Assembly: GCA_002862135.1 (NCBI GenBank)
Contig: PKCI01000147.1
Span: 16,402 to 80,401, forward strand
Direction: 5' to 3'
Source: Verrucomicrobiota bacterium
Lineage (GTDB): Bacteria > Verrucomicrobiota > Verrucomicrobiia > Verrucomicrobiales > DEV007
DNA: 64,000 nucleotides
The notes under the pieces are model-generated. The model was not told where the DNA came from. It saw only the letters and a list, made by a program, of their open reading frames with translations, and made no database searches. Every line of letters begins with the position of its first letter. Position 1 is the first letter of the stretch. Below, piece after piece: positions 1-10,277 of this stretch. Both the position numbers and the translations under genes were made by a program.

Positions 1-2
1 TC

Positions 3-1430
3 AGCACGTGGGGTGAGGGCGATCCACCTGACACTGCCGTCGACTACTATGAAGAGTTCATGGGTGACGGCATGGCCAAGCTCGACGGAGTGAAATTCTC
101 CGTCTGCGGCCTGGGCGACACCAGCTACGAGCACTTCTGCAAGATGGGTAAAGACTTTGATGCCCGTCTCGCTGCACTCGGAGGTGAGCGCGTCTTTGAT
201 CGCGCTGACTGCGACGTTGATTTCCAGGCGTCTTTCGACAAATGGCTGGACGGGGCCATCGGCGCGCTCCCCTCAGCTGCTGTGGCAGCAGACCTTCAAG
301 CTGCCGTGACTGCCGCTCCGACTGCTGCTTACGACAAGGCCAATCCCTACGAGGCCGAGATACTTGAAAAAGTCGTGCTTAACGGCACAGGCTCGATTAA
401 AGAGACGCTCCACGTTGAGCTTTCTCTCGAAGGGTCAGGACTGACCTACCAACCCGGCGACGCACTCGGCGTCTACCCGGTCAACCGCGCTGCTGACGTC
501 AATTCTATACTTGCTGCAACCGGCCTCAAAGCCAACGCCAAGCTCGGCGACAAGACTCTCGTTGAGGCTCTCCAGATCGAATTCGACATCACTTCATTGA
601 GTGCTGCTATTGCGATGAAATACAACGGCGTGGTTGGCAGTAAGGATCTCGAAGCCGCCATCGATGACAAAGCCACTTTTAAAGATTGGATTTGGGGCCG
701 CCAACTCGTGGACCTCATCGAAGCCTACCCGTTCAAGGAATGGACACCTGAGAGCTTCACCGAAATTCTCCGCCCTCTTGCTCCGCGCCTCTACTCTATC
801 GCGTCCAGCCTCAAGGCGCACGAAGACGAGGTTCACCTCACGATCGCGGCAGTGCGCTACAACAGTCATGGGCGCGACCGCGTTGGTGTCTGTTCCACTT
901 TTGTCGCTGACGAGGTAAACGTAGGTGATAAAGTCAGAGTCTACTTCCACAGCAACAATAATTTCCGCCTGCCTGAAAGTGGTGACACCGACGTTATCAT
1001 GGTGGGGCCCGGAACCGGTATTGCTCCCTTCCGTGCCTTTGTTGAAGAACGCGCAGCGACTGAGGCCAAAGGCAAGAACTGGCTCTTCTTTGGAGACCAG
1101 CATTTTTCCTACGACTTCCTCTACCAACTCGAATGGCTTGATTACCTCGACGACGGTATCCTGACCGAACTCACAACAGCTTTCTCCCGCGACCAGAAGG
1201 AGAAGGTCTACGTCCAGCACCGTCTCATGGAACACGGCGCCGAGATCTGGAAGCAGCTCGAAGGCGGAGCCCATTTCTACGTTTGCGGCGACGCCTCTCG
1301 CATGGCCAAGGACGTCCACCAGGCGCTTATGGATATCGCGCAGGAGCACGGCGGTAAAGACGCCAAAGAAGCCAAGGACTGGCTCTCAGCTCTCCGAAAA
1401 GAGAAGCGCTACCAGCGCGACGTTTACTAG
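3..1430 (+). CDS. cysJ: Sulfite reductase (NADPH) flavoprotein / CysJ-like, 5' truncated by window edge
   Basis: Frame is open from base 3 (STWGEGDPPDTAVDYYEEFMGDGMAKLDGVKFSVCGLGDTSYEHF, flavodoxin domain); FAD/NADPH-binding motifs RLYSIASS, GVCSTF, GPGTGIAPFRAF, YVCGDASRMAKDV; C-terminal KEKRYQRDVY. Confidence 0.92.
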   Translation, partial: STWGEGDPPDTAVDYYEEFMGDGMAKLDGVKFSVCGLGDTSYEHFCKMGKDFDARLAALGGERVFDRADCDVDFQASFDKWLDGAIGALPSAAVAADLQAAVTAAPTAAYDKANPYEAEILEKVVLNGTGSIKETLHVELSLEGSGLTYQPGDALGVYPVNRAADVNSILAATGLKANAKLGDKTLVEALQIEFDITSLSAAIAMKYNGVVGSKDLEAAIDDKATFKDWIWGRQLVDLIEAYPFKEWTPESFTEILRPLAPRLYSIASSLKAHEDEVHLTIAAVRYNSHGRDRVGVCSTFVADEVNVGDKVRVYFHSNNNFRLPESGDTDVIMVGPGTGIAPFRAFVEERAATEAKGKNWLFFGDQHFSYDFLYQLEWLDYLDDGILTELTTAFSRDQKEKVYVQHRLMEHGAEIWKQLEGGAHFYVCGDASRMAKDVHQALMDIAQEHGGKDAKEAKDWLSALRKEKRYQRDVY

Positions 1431-1558
1431 TCGGCGGTCAGTGTTCAGCAATCGGGCTATGGGGTCTCAATTTACCACTGATTGCTGACCTACCGACCGC
1501 TGATTACCGATTCCAACAGGGTTAGGTAACTCACTCAACCCTGTTTACCACCGGAAGA

Positions 1559-3019
1559 TCACTCGTCCCGCTCGAACCACTCGCCGTAGGGCTGGTAGTT
1601 GTGATAGGGCACGGCCTTCTCTTTCCAGGCGTTGAGCTCACCGTCATATTTCTGACGTAGTTCTTTGAGCCTTTCCTGATACTCAGGATTCGATACGAGA
1701 TTGGTCAACTCGTAAGGATCTTTCCCGAGTTGATACATTTCCTCGGTTTTCTCGAAGCCATCCTTCTCATCGTAGGGCCAATAGATGTATTTCCAGTCCT
1801 TGGTCACAACCCCAAGACTCTGGACGGCTTTGGGACCCCACACGTTGATAAGTGGCAACTGAGTGTGCGTTTCAGCAGCCGGATTATCATAGAGCGGGAG
1901 CAGGCTCTTTCCGTCAATACCTTCGGGTATTTCAAGGCCAGCGAGTTCGAGCATAGTCGGATAGAAATCCGTATTCCCGGTCAAGGCACCACTTCGAAGT
2001 CGTTTTCCGGAATTGTCATGTCCGGGGATATAGACAATCATTGGAGCCCGCGAAGATTCTTCGTAGGGAATCACTTTGGATCCATAGCCGTGAGATCCAC
2101 AGAGGAACCCGTTGTCTGAAGTGAAAATGATCGCGGTGTTGTTCGCGACTCCAGCCTCCTCGAGCGCTTCGCGAATCATCCCGATCGCGACATCAACCCC
2201 GTAGATCTGCTGATGATAGATCGCCATGACCTGATCATATTTGTCTTTGTAACCCCAGCTTTCAAAGCGCTCATACTGGCGTCCCTGCCGGCTCTGGAGT
2301 GAGAAGTGCTCACCATTCTCACGACCATAGTTGGCCGGTTTTTTAAAGGTCTTACCTTCGTAGATATGGTCGAATTGCGGATCGGGAGTTGCCGGCATGT
2401 GAGGTGCCTTGAAGCTGATCGAGAGACAGAACGGCGCACCCCCCTTCGCTGAATCCTTGATAAAATCACGGCCAAAGGCTCCGTATGAAACACTCGCGTG
2501 CGGATACTCATCGGCATACTTTGCCATCGATTTGTTTTTCTTGGTGTCGTAGCTCGTCTGGCCCCGACCGGCACCCCAAGCATCGAAATCGTCTTCCGGA
2601 AGGTAGCCGCCCTTTTTGTCGTCCGGTTTGTCTGATACCTCAATGCCAATCTTGCCGGCAATGGCAGTGCGATATCCAGCGCCTCGAAGCAGGAGAGGAT
2701 AACTCTTGTCCCAATGCTCTCTCACAAGGTGCCCGTGCTCAAAGTTGCAGCCGTTCCGATACTCGAAAAGACCTGTGAAGATCGTCGCCCGGCTCGCCAT
2801 ACAGATTGCCGTGGTGTCATAATGACGATCAAAGGTTATCCCGTCCTCCGCCAACGAATCAATGTGAGGCGTCTTAACATCATCATTCCCATAGCATCCC
2901 AGCGAATAAATCGTCTGGTCGTCAGTTAGCAGAAACACCAAATTCATTGGCTCCGCAGCTCGGGAAGCCAACGAAGCGAGAAAAACCAGACCGAGAATTA
3001 AAAAAATAGGAGCTTTCAT
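1559..3019 (-). CDS. Sulfatase (arylsulfatase family), secreted
   Basis: Signal peptide MKAPIFLILGLVFLASLASRA; NLVFLLTDDQ; active-site-like CMASRATIFTG; FTSDNGFLCGSHG. Start trimmed to Met at 3019. Confidence 0.9.
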   Translation of the reverse strand: MKAPIFLILGLVFLASLASRAAEPMNLVFLLTDDQTIYSLGCYGNDDVKTPHIDSLAEDGITFDRHYDTTAICMASRATIFTGLFEYRNGCNFEHGHLVREHWDKSYPLLLRGAGYRTAIAGKIGIEVSDKPDDKKGGYLPEDDFDAWGAGRGQTSYDTKKNKSMAKYADEYPHASVSYGAFGRDFIKDSAKGGAPFCLSISFKAPHMPATPDPQFDHIYEGKTFKKPANYGRENGEHFSLQSRQGRQYERFESWGYKDKYDQVMAIYHQQIYGVDVAIGMIREALEEAGVANNTAIIFTSDNGFLCGSHGYGSKVIPYEESSRAPMIVYIPGHDNSGKRLRSGALTGNTDFYPTMLELAGLEIPEGIDGKSLLPLYDNPAAETHTQLPLINVWGPKAVQSLGVVTKDWKYIYWPYDEKDGFEKTEEMYQLGKDPYELTNLVSNPEYQERLKELRQKYDGELNAWKEKAVPYHNYQPYGEWFERDE

Positions 3020-3129
3020 ATCCAAATGAGGGAGGATGGATACCATGCGTCCGGCAGAAACAGCAATAGCGGATATCCGATCCTGTCTTGCGTGAGATAG
3101 TCTAACGATTTACACTGGGAACAGATTTA

Positions 3130-3573
3130 ATGTCTCACTCGCACAATATAAAAGTCCCCAGTCTTGATGGTCTCCTTTCTACTTGCAGCGAGGCTGGCCT
3201 CAGGAAAACCAAGGCACTGGTCTCGGGATTAAAAGTGCTGGCATCGGCGAAGCATCCGTTGACCCTGCATCAAATTGCCAAATCCCCGATTTTTGACGTG
3301 GAATGCGATCCCGCCACCATTTACCGACTCGTCACCAAGCTGGAGGAACACCGCATCGTGAGGCGTATTGGTTTTCACAGTCGTGCTGCTCACTATTGCC
3401 TTCGCGAAGGGAATCATCAGGACTACTTGATCTGTCGCGACTGCGGCTCCATCGAGGTTCTAGATATTGCCTGCCCTGTTGAACATCTCGAAGAACAGAT
3501 TGCTTCAGACTGCGGTTATTCCGATCTGGAGCACGAGCTCGAGTTCTACGGTCGCTGCGGCACCTGCAAGTAA
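3130..3573 (+). CDS. Fur-family metal-responsive transcriptional regulator (Fur/Zur-like)
   Basis: Winged-helix region PLTLHQIAKSP..CDPATIYRLVTKLEEHRIV; CxxC pairs CRDCGS and CGRCGTCK. Confidence 0.85.
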   Translation: MSHSHNIKVPSLDGLLSTCSEAGLRKTKALVSGLKVLASAKHPLTLHQIAKSPIFDVECDPATIYRLVTKLEEHRIVRRIGFHSRAAHYCLREGNHQDYLICRDCGSIEVLDIACPVEHLEEQIASDCGYSDLEHELEFYGRCGTCK

Positions 3574-3777
3574 TCACACAGCAGCCCTGGTAGATCCGAT
3601 GATTAGCGTCTACGCGCGAACTCTATCTGCTCGAATCCCCTGATTCCATGGGCTTTCTCAGTGTTGAGGAAGTGAATTTCCACTGCTTAAATTGGAATTT
3701 ACAGTTGTTCAAATCCACAGATTTGATATCTTTCTACTAGTTAAATCGCAAACCTGCGAAACGGACCTTCCTGTGCC

Positions 3778-4182
3778 ATGAGATTTTCAGCGAATCGCGT
3801 TGCCTTTATTTTAGGCGCCTTCATCCTCGGCCTGATGGCTATCGACGGACTGCTCCAACTCAATCGGGAAGCACATGCTGGTTTCGGAATGGGAACCAGC
3901 CAATGGGTAAACGCTGACAGCGCCATGGCTCTTTTGCTGGTTGGTCTTGTTGTCGGCCTTGTTGCCGGAATCGCTATTTTCTTTGGCTCTCTCGTCTTGC
4001 GGGAGAAGCGCTGCACTGAAACCCCTAACGAAATTGACTCTTTGCTCGAGGAAATTTCCCGCGAAGAAACAAAGGAGAGAGAGAATCCTCTTTTCGTCGA
4101 AGACAACTCTCTCGAAGAACCGATCGAATCTCTCGATCCTTGGGAGCGACCCGCCGACTGGTGGAAGCGCGACGACGACTAA
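3778..4182 (+). CDS. Hypothetical small membrane protein with acidic C-terminus
   Basis: Two hydrophobic segments (FILGAFILGLMAIDGLL; ALLLVGLVVGLVAGIAIFFGSLVL) then a charged tail. Confidence 0.6.
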   Translation: MRFSANRVAFILGAFILGLMAIDGLLQLNREAHAGFGMGTSQWVNADSAMALLLVGLVVGLVAGIAIFFGSLVLREKRCTETPNEIDSLLEEISREETKERENPLFVEDNSLEEPIESLDPWERPADWWKRDDD

Positions 4183-4221
4183 GCTCCAGCCCTGACGCCA
4201 GCGTCTCCTCGGCCCACGTGC

Positions 4222-5118
4222 CTACCCTCTCGGGTGAAACTTCCGGTGCACATCACGAAGCTGTTTTTGATCCACGTGAGTGTAGATCTGTGTCGTTGAA
4301 ATGTCGGCGTGACCCAACAATTCCTGGATCACTCGCAAATCGGCACCATTGCCAAGCAGGTGCGTCGCAAAGGAATGACGCAACAGGTGAGGGTAGACAT
4401 TCTGTTCGATTCCGGCGAGCTTAGCCCGCTGCTTAACAATCTGCCAGATGCGTGTCGTAGTGAGTTTCTTACCCCACTTCGAGAGAAAGATCTCGCTTCC
4501 CGATTGCCGACTGACAAGTGAGGGGCGCTCTCCCTTAAGATAGCAGTTGAGTGCCTCCAATGCCGCGGAGCCCACAGGAACCACGCGCGTCTTATTCCCC
4601 TTCCCCGTTACCCGAATAGCCCCGTCCTCTAGGTAGATGTTCTCGAGTCGGGCATTAACGAGTTCGGAAACGCGCAACCCGCTAGAATAAAGGAGCTCTA
4701 GAATGGCAGTATCGCGACGAGCCAGGGGGCGGCTGTCCTCGCGGGACGCTTCGAGTAGTTTCTTCACCGAGAGCTCGTTCAGTGTCTCAGGCAAATATTT
4801 TTCAACCTTGGGCGAGTCGATCCCTTCGGCCACATCTTCACTTACCTTGCCCTTGCCAGCGAGGTAGCGGAAGAATATCTTTATGCCAATCAGGTTGACT
4901 CGAAGGCTTGAACTCGCGACGCGATCGTCCAGTCGGCGATGGGCCAAATAAGCTGTTAAATGGTCAAGAGTTACCTGCCCCGGTTCCGTCACACCCCGTT
5001 CATTCTCGAGCCACTCCGACAGGTGATCGAGTGCCCGCCGCACTGATAACTGATAGTTATCCGACAGTCCTTTTTCGACGGCCAGGTAGCGTAGGAAGCG
5101 TTCGATGTCCCGCTCCAT
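4222..5118 (-). CDS. xerD: Tyrosine recombinase XerC/XerD-like
   Basis: Catalytic residues in LYSSGLRVSELV, HLLRHSFATHLLGNGADLRVIQELLGHADISTTQIYTHV. Confidence 0.92.
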   Translation of the reverse strand: MERDIERFLRYLAVEKGLSDNYQLSVRRALDHLSEWLENERGVTEPGQVTLDHLTAYLAHRRLDDRVASSSLRVNLIGIKIFFRYLAGKGKVSEDVAEGIDSPKVEKYLPETLNELSVKKLLEASREDSRPLARRDTAILELLYSSGLRVSELVNARLENIYLEDGAIRVTGKGNKTRVVPVGSAALEALNCYLKGERPSLVSRQSGSEIFLSKWGKKLTTTRIWQIVKQRAKLAGIEQNVYPHLLRHSFATHLLGNGADLRVIQELLGHADISTTQIYTHVDQKQLRDVHRKFHPRG

Positions 5119-5124
5119 TCGCGA

Positions 5125-8040
5125 TTAACGAAACCAGCCCTCAGTGATGTACTCAGTGATGACGTAGTGATTAATTCCGTGAGGAAAGGGCTTCTCCTCC
5201 ATCGTTATAATCACAGCCAGCGGATCTTGGTTGAGCGAAATCACCTCTTCAAACCGGGCCGCAATCGGGCTGTCTTTCTTCACAAAGGCATAGGTGGAAA
5301 ATTCATTGAGACCTCCGTAAGGCGGCTTTACCCGGTAAACGAAGTAGTCGTCGAGATTGGTAAATCCATCGCGATCAAGACCGTAGTAATCGGAGACACG
5401 ATTAATCACAACCCTCAAAGTGTGCGGACTGGGAATATCCCCAGCGAGGAACTTTACGAAGCGCTCATCCTGAAATTCGGAAAACACTTCCCAGTCGACC
5501 TTAAGAAGCCCGTCCTCCTCACGGATGATCATTGGGAAGCCAGGATCATTCTCGCTGCTTGAAATCAGATAAACCCAGTAAGGACCGCCCCTCTTTTTAT
5601 CTGGCTCCATCTGGAACAACGCCTTAGAAAAAGTAGCAAACTGCTTGAAAGGCCACTTCTGGTAATACTCCTCAATCGAGGGGCGGAGGCTGTCTCCACG
5701 GTAGACATATTTCATTCGGGTTTCCCAGTCAGGAGCCCGCAGGTAGGCATCGAGGAGATCGTGGGTTCGCCCTAACAAATCATCTGGAGATGTCGGAGCC
5801 GGGAAACCGGCCTCCAGATTGTAATTCGAAACGCTCATTGCCGCGGGAGATGCCACACCTTCCACAATCGATGTCGGCGATTGATCTTCAGGCGCACGGA
5901 CCAAAGGGGTGACTCCCGGAGCGTTATCGGCAACTGCCGTCACAAACTCGCTTGCAGCAGAATTCGCCATTTCCGTTAGAGACAGGCTGGTTGGGCCGGC
6001 GTTTCCAACCCCTTCCGGAGAAGAATCACCGTTTACAATACTTAGAACCCTCTCATCAAAAGACATGGCCGGGGCGTCACCTTCTTCACTAGTTGTGATT
6101 GCATCAGCCACAACATTATTGACCGGAGTTGGTTCCACCGGCGGATTCTCAACCGGAAGTGCCGGTGGGACGGTCGCAATAGGATTCTCTGTCGTCGCTG
6201 GCGGCTCCAGGATCTCCGTCGCCATTGTCGGGGGAGTTGGAGGATTGATGCTGGTCGGGACACTGCCACTGGGAGAATCAACACCCGGGGACATACCGAG
6301 GTTGGAGGAGGCCAGGGCCTCTGGCCCTTTGGCGATTGCTGGCGGAGGAGACTCTATTTCAGGGTCTGGAGTCGCTATGTCAATTCCACCCAGCGCATTG
6401 ATAACGAGAACTACCACCACGACAGCGATGATGGCAATGGCACCTATGGCAGAAAGCATTGCCACTCCGGTTCGGCTGGGTCCTCCGCTTTTACCACTGC
6501 CGGAACCGGCACCGAACATCTCGTCCAGTTCATTGGTTGCCGTGATCTTTTCGGTGTCTTCCTCGGGCTCGGGCAGCTCTGCCTCAGGAGCTTGGGGTGG
6601 CTTGGACGGAGTGATCGACTCAAGAGGTTTCGGGAGTTCCTGCTGCCCCACTTCCTCAGGTCCAGCAAAGATATCGTAAATGGGATCGCCCGCGTCTGCA
6701 TCATTTGACGGAAGTTCGTTGAGATCCAGCTTCGCTTTAACGTCCGAGAAACCAACGCCTGACGAATCGATCCCACTGAGGAACTGGTAAAAATCGTCTC
6801 CCAACTCAGTATCAACGTCAACCGCTGGCACTTCGACCATCTCATCTTCAACAACCGGTTCAAATCCCAGCTCTGATGTCATATCTTTCGGAGCCGGCTC
6901 AAGCGGCGCGGTTTTGGGCTCACGAGGCCCAACCCCAAATTCGTGGATACTATTATTAGCGAAATTCGTCTCTGGCTCATTTCCAGGCAGAAGGATCGGC
7001 TTGAGAGGCTCGGTAATTTCCAGTTCATCCATCGAAATCGATGGTTCTTCTTCTGAAATCTGGAGTTCGTCGATCGAAACAGCCAACTCATCGTGTGTCA
7101 ACGGCTCTAGCACTTCGCTCGTTTCCTCCACCAAAGGCTTAACAGTCTCATCAGGTTCTTGAATGACGTCGTTAAGCGGGGCGACCGCCTCGCCAATTGG
7201 AGCAGGAATTTCCGTGGCGGATTCCGGCGCCAGTTCCTCCTCAGCCACCAATGGCGCCGGAGTCAAAGCATTGATCGGTTCAATAGCCTCAACGGGGTCC
7301 TCCAAGCCTGAGAAATCCGGCGACTCGTTGCTTTCTTCTTGATTCTCAGCAAGACCCTTATTGGAGGTATGCGTCGGGAAGATGAAGTCACCAGGACTGC
7401 ACTGCCCCATCACGTCACCGGGCATCGGCAACACCAACTTAGTTGGCTCAATTTCTTCCTCGGGAGTCAAAGTTTCGGCCACATTGTTGCCTTGTCCCGC
7501 CAATGAAGTATCGAGGCGGGGAAGCTCACCCGGTAGCGAGGTATCCGCCTCACGAACAGGTAGTAGACTGCTCGGCCGCGGATTGATTTTAATGGGTTGC
7601 GTTTTAGCAACCGCTGGTGGCTCTTCGGTAACATGCTCCGGCGGAATCGGAGTAATCATGTCGTGCTGATTCGCTGCTGAAAGGTTTTCAGGAATAACGG
7701 GAGCAGGGGGAGCAACCATGCCACCGGTAAATACCGGAGCTTTCGGGGGTTGAGGAACCGGGACTGAAGCCGTTGTTTTGGCATCAATCGCGTTTACTCG
7801 AGGTGCCAGCGGCTCGGGAAGAACCATACTCTGTGAAGGATCATGAGCGATGACTGACTCAGGCTCAGGAGCGGTAATCAATTTTGACTCCACGCTAATT
7901 TCTTCAGTGAAGTTTTCGAAATCCGTAGGCGCCATTATCTTCACCCCGCACTTGGGACAAGGAGCAGTCACACCGGCAAGATGAGTCGGTACGCGGAGCT
8001 TTGCGTGGCAGTTCGGACAGGTGAATTTTATCTTTTTCAC
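5125..8040 (-). CDS. Large hypothetical membrane protein with N-terminal zinc-ribbon (MJ0042-like) and Pro/Glu-rich linker
   Basis: N-terminal CPNCHAKLRVPTHLAGVTAPCPKCGVKI; long acidic low-complexity region; TM segment AMLSAIGAIAIIAVVVVVLVINAL; ordered C-terminal region. Confidence 0.7.
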   Translation of the reverse strand: MKKIKFTCPNCHAKLRVPTHLAGVTAPCPKCGVKIMAPTDFENFTEEISVESKLITAPEPESVIAHDPSQSMVLPEPLAPRVNAIDAKTTASVPVPQPPKAPVFTGGMVAPPAPVIPENLSAANQHDMITPIPPEHVTEEPPAVAKTQPIKINPRPSSLLPVREADTSLPGELPRLDTSLAGQGNNVAETLTPEEEIEPTKLVLPMPGDVMGQCSPGDFIFPTHTSNKGLAENQEESNESPDFSGLEDPVEAIEPINALTPAPLVAEEELAPESATEIPAPIGEAVAPLNDVIQEPDETVKPLVEETSEVLEPLTHDELAVSIDELQISEEEPSISMDELEITEPLKPILLPGNEPETNFANNSIHEFGVGPREPKTAPLEPAPKDMTSELGFEPVVEDEMVEVPAVDVDTELGDDFYQFLSGIDSSGVGFSDVKAKLDLNELPSNDADAGDPIYDIFAGPEEVGQQELPKPLESITPSKPPQAPEAELPEPEEDTEKITATNELDEMFGAGSGSGKSGGPSRTGVAMLSAIGAIAIIAVVVVVLVINALGGIDIATPDPEIESPPPAIAKGPEALASSNLGMSPGVDSPSGSVPTSINPPTPPTMATEILEPPATTENPIATVPPALPVENPPVEPTPVNNVVADAITTSEEGDAPAMSFDERVLSIVNGDSSPEGVGNAGPTSLSLTEMANSAASEFVTAVADNAPGVTPLVRAPEDQSPTSIVEGVASPAAMSVSNYNLEAGFPAPTSPDDLLGRTHDLLDAYLRAPDWETRMKYVYRGDSLRPSIEEYYQKWPFKQFATFSKALFQMEPDKKRGGPYWVYLISSSENDPGFPMIIREEDGLLKVDWEVFSEFQDERFVKFLAGDIPSPHTLRVVINRVSDYYGLDRDGFTNLDDYFVYRVKPPYGGLNEFSTYAFVKKDSPIAARFEEVISLNQDPLAVIITMEEKPFPHGINHYVITEYITEGWFR

Positions 8041-8313
8041 TTTGTTATGCCTCTTGAGGGTTCAACACACAAGTGGGCTCCGCTGCCGCCTGTTCGCGGT
8101 GAAACAAACTTGCGGCCGAGTAAGGCGATTAGACACAATTGAGAGGTGAAACGGGAAAAGCCCTATAGGCTACGTTGTAATCTTATCATTGAACCTCAAA
8201 TTTGCAAATTTTTGTTAAGAATCTTTTAAAATAAGGGGTTAATTACTCTCAATTTTGCGAAAATACCACTGGAACACTGCAAGAATTATAAAATTGCCTA
8301 TCGGCGGCCAAAA

Positions 8314-9648
8314 TTAAGCTTCTAGACGACACGGAACCAGAATCGCATCACTCATTCCATGGAGAATCTTCTTATCGCTCGGACAAATAGTGGCCAGAAC
8401 GCCTCCGAGGCGCACCTCCCAATCTCGAGCGCCGACAAAGTAATAGGGGCATAGCCGGACCCGGCCCTCCATCACTTCAATTTCACCCGTCTCCGGATTC
8501 AACCACGGGTGCTCGACCAATCGCCCATTGTGGAACCGCTGGAGGACAAATGGAGCCGCATCGAAGTTCGCCAGCGCCTCATCGACGGCTTCACCCCACT
8601 CCACCTGGGAAGCGTCGCTCCCGATCGTGACGCTCCGACTGCCCCAGGCGCGCTCGTTGAATCCGCTCAGCTTGAGAACCAGATCGCGCTCGGCTTGAGA
8701 AAACTGCTTCATCTCCGAAAAGTGCTGAATGCCCAAACCGGGGATAACGGCGTGATGAGGAACTTCCGCAGGGTCAACAATCCAACTCATCGGAAAGATC
8801 TCTCGCAGTCGGCGCCAGTTCCCGTCACGCAATTCGCGGCGCCAGACTTCCTTCAGCGGGTGAGACCAGAAAAGCGCCGACCACATTTTCTCCTCAAGCC
8901 ATGGCTTAAACGGACTGGTAACATCGATAGCGCCAGCAGCAGCAGCCTCACCTGCAGCTGCGCCACCGCGAACATTAGGAAGATCGAAGAGCTCAAAAAA
9001 GCGATACACGTCCCGACTTCCCGGTTTGTAAGTCTCCGCATCTGCTACCTGGAAATCCCCTTCCAAACGTTCCGAAAACCATTCCATTTCAGGCCGGTAA
9101 TTGCCTGCTTCTTCCGACACCAGAATATCAGCGGCATCCTTTTTAAAAATGGAGGAAAAACCCGAAAACATTCCGTCGGCTCCTCCTACGATCTCTGCTT
9201 GGGGAGTGATCGTAGAGTAGGCTTGACTCAGCCATGCGGTGAGACCAATACCCCCGGGGACAGAATCAAGTTCGCTGGCAGTGAATCCGTTTTCGATTAA
9301 GATGAGGTCCGGCCGAATCACACGGGGAACAGCTTCTGCCACCGGTGACCCCAGGCTCATCTCCAACAACGACTCCGGCTTGCCTCGATTAAGGTACTCC
9401 GCGATCCACCCCGGCAGTGAACCTTTCCGGCTTCGCCGATAAATTAAGTCTGCAGCCTGCTGAAATTTGAGCAGAATCGGCCCCAGTCGCACGAGGGTTT
9501 TGACCTCCCTTTTCGAAAGCGGAAATGCCTCAGGAGAAATCCGCCATGACTTTTCTGCAAATAGTCCGCCCTCAGGTAAGGAATCGCGGACTAGTCCGGC
9601 TCTTTCGATCGGATTCGCATGAGAAGAAATGGAAGGTTGGGGAATCAT
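8314..9648 (-). CDS. Conserved hypothetical, ATP-grasp-like
   Basis: RPDLILIENGFTASELDSVPGGIGLTAWLSQAY and LVLKLSGFNERAWGSRSVTIGSD...APFVLQRF resemble ATP-grasp segments; start overlaps ruvA stop by 4 nt. Confidence 0.5.
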   Translation of the reverse strand: MIPQPSISSHANPIERAGLVRDSLPEGGLFAEKSWRISPEAFPLSKREVKTLVRLGPILLKFQQAADLIYRRSRKGSLPGWIAEYLNRGKPESLLEMSLGSPVAEAVPRVIRPDLILIENGFTASELDSVPGGIGLTAWLSQAYSTITPQAEIVGGADGMFSGFSSIFKKDAADILVSEEAGNYRPEMEWFSERLEGDFQVADAETYKPGSRDVYRFFELFDLPNVRGGAAAGEAAAAGAIDVTSPFKPWLEEKMWSALFWSHPLKEVWRRELRDGNWRRLREIFPMSWIVDPAEVPHHAVIPGLGIQHFSEMKQFSQAERDLVLKLSGFNERAWGSRSVTIGSDASQVEWGEAVDEALANFDAAPFVLQRFHNGRLVEHPWLNPETGEIEVMEGRVRLCPYYFVGARDWEVRLGGVLATICPSDKKILHGMSDAILVPCRLEA

Positions 9649-10244
9649 CCCTGTAATAGCCGCAGCGCAGTTCTCAACATTTCATCGGGCTGCACCATTT
9701 CTGCAGGAAGCTTGTCGATTACCTTCTGGGCTTCCGTTTGCTTGAACCCCAGGGAGATAAGTGCGAGAAGCACGTCATTCTTGGCCGCTGCATCCGGAGA
9801 TAGCGAAGTCCCTGCTGCCTGGTTTTCCCAAGCTTCCTTAACCCCGACTTTGTCGCTTAGCTCGAGAACAATTCGTTCCGCCGTCTTTTTACCCAGTCCC
9901 TTGACCTTGGCAATCGTGGTGATGTCACCGGATACCACCGCCTGCTTGAAGTCGGGGGTCGATAATCCACTTAGAACTGACATGGCGACCTTGGGCCCGA
10001 CCCCGGTTACCCGGTTAATCAGGAGACGAAATACATCACGGGATTCTTCATCTGCGAAACCATAGAGCGTCTGCTCCTGCTCACGAATGTGATGATGCGT
10101 CAGCACCTTGGTCTCTTCACCCATATTGCCAAAGTCCCCCTCCCCAATGAAAGGCACCACGACTTCGTATCCGACACCGCCGGCATTTATGACCAGGCGA
10201 CCGGGCCAGCTTTCTTCGAGCGTTCCTTGTAGAAATGTAATCAT
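9645..10244 (-). CDS. ruvA: Holliday junction DNA helicase subunit RuvA
   Basis: MITFLQGTLEESWPGRLVINAGGVGYEV; HhH motifs LINRVTGVGPKVAMSVLSG, VKGLGKKTAERIVLEL. Confidence 0.95.
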   Translation of the reverse strand: MITFLQGTLEESWPGRLVINAGGVGYEVVVPFIGEGDFGNMGEETKVLTHHHIREQEQTLYGFADEESRDVFRLLINRVTGVGPKVAMSVLSGLSTPDFKQAVVSGDITTIAKVKGLGKKTAERIVLELSDKVGVKEAWENQAAGTSLSPDAAAKNDVLLALISLGFKQTEAQKVIDKLPAEMVQPDEMLRTALRLLQG

Positions 10245-10277
10245 CGGCGATAATTTCTTTCAAACCAACCTATTCCC

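Noticed and set aside
594-1349. 251-aa minus-strand ORF inside cysJ
   Set aside because: Antisense to a strongly recognisable flavoprotein reductase; no motifs of its own.
4222-5118. Tyrosine recombinase considered as a phage/integron integrase
   Set aside because: Size and motifs fit chromosomal XerC/D; no att-like repeats, tRNA disruption or phage genes nearby.
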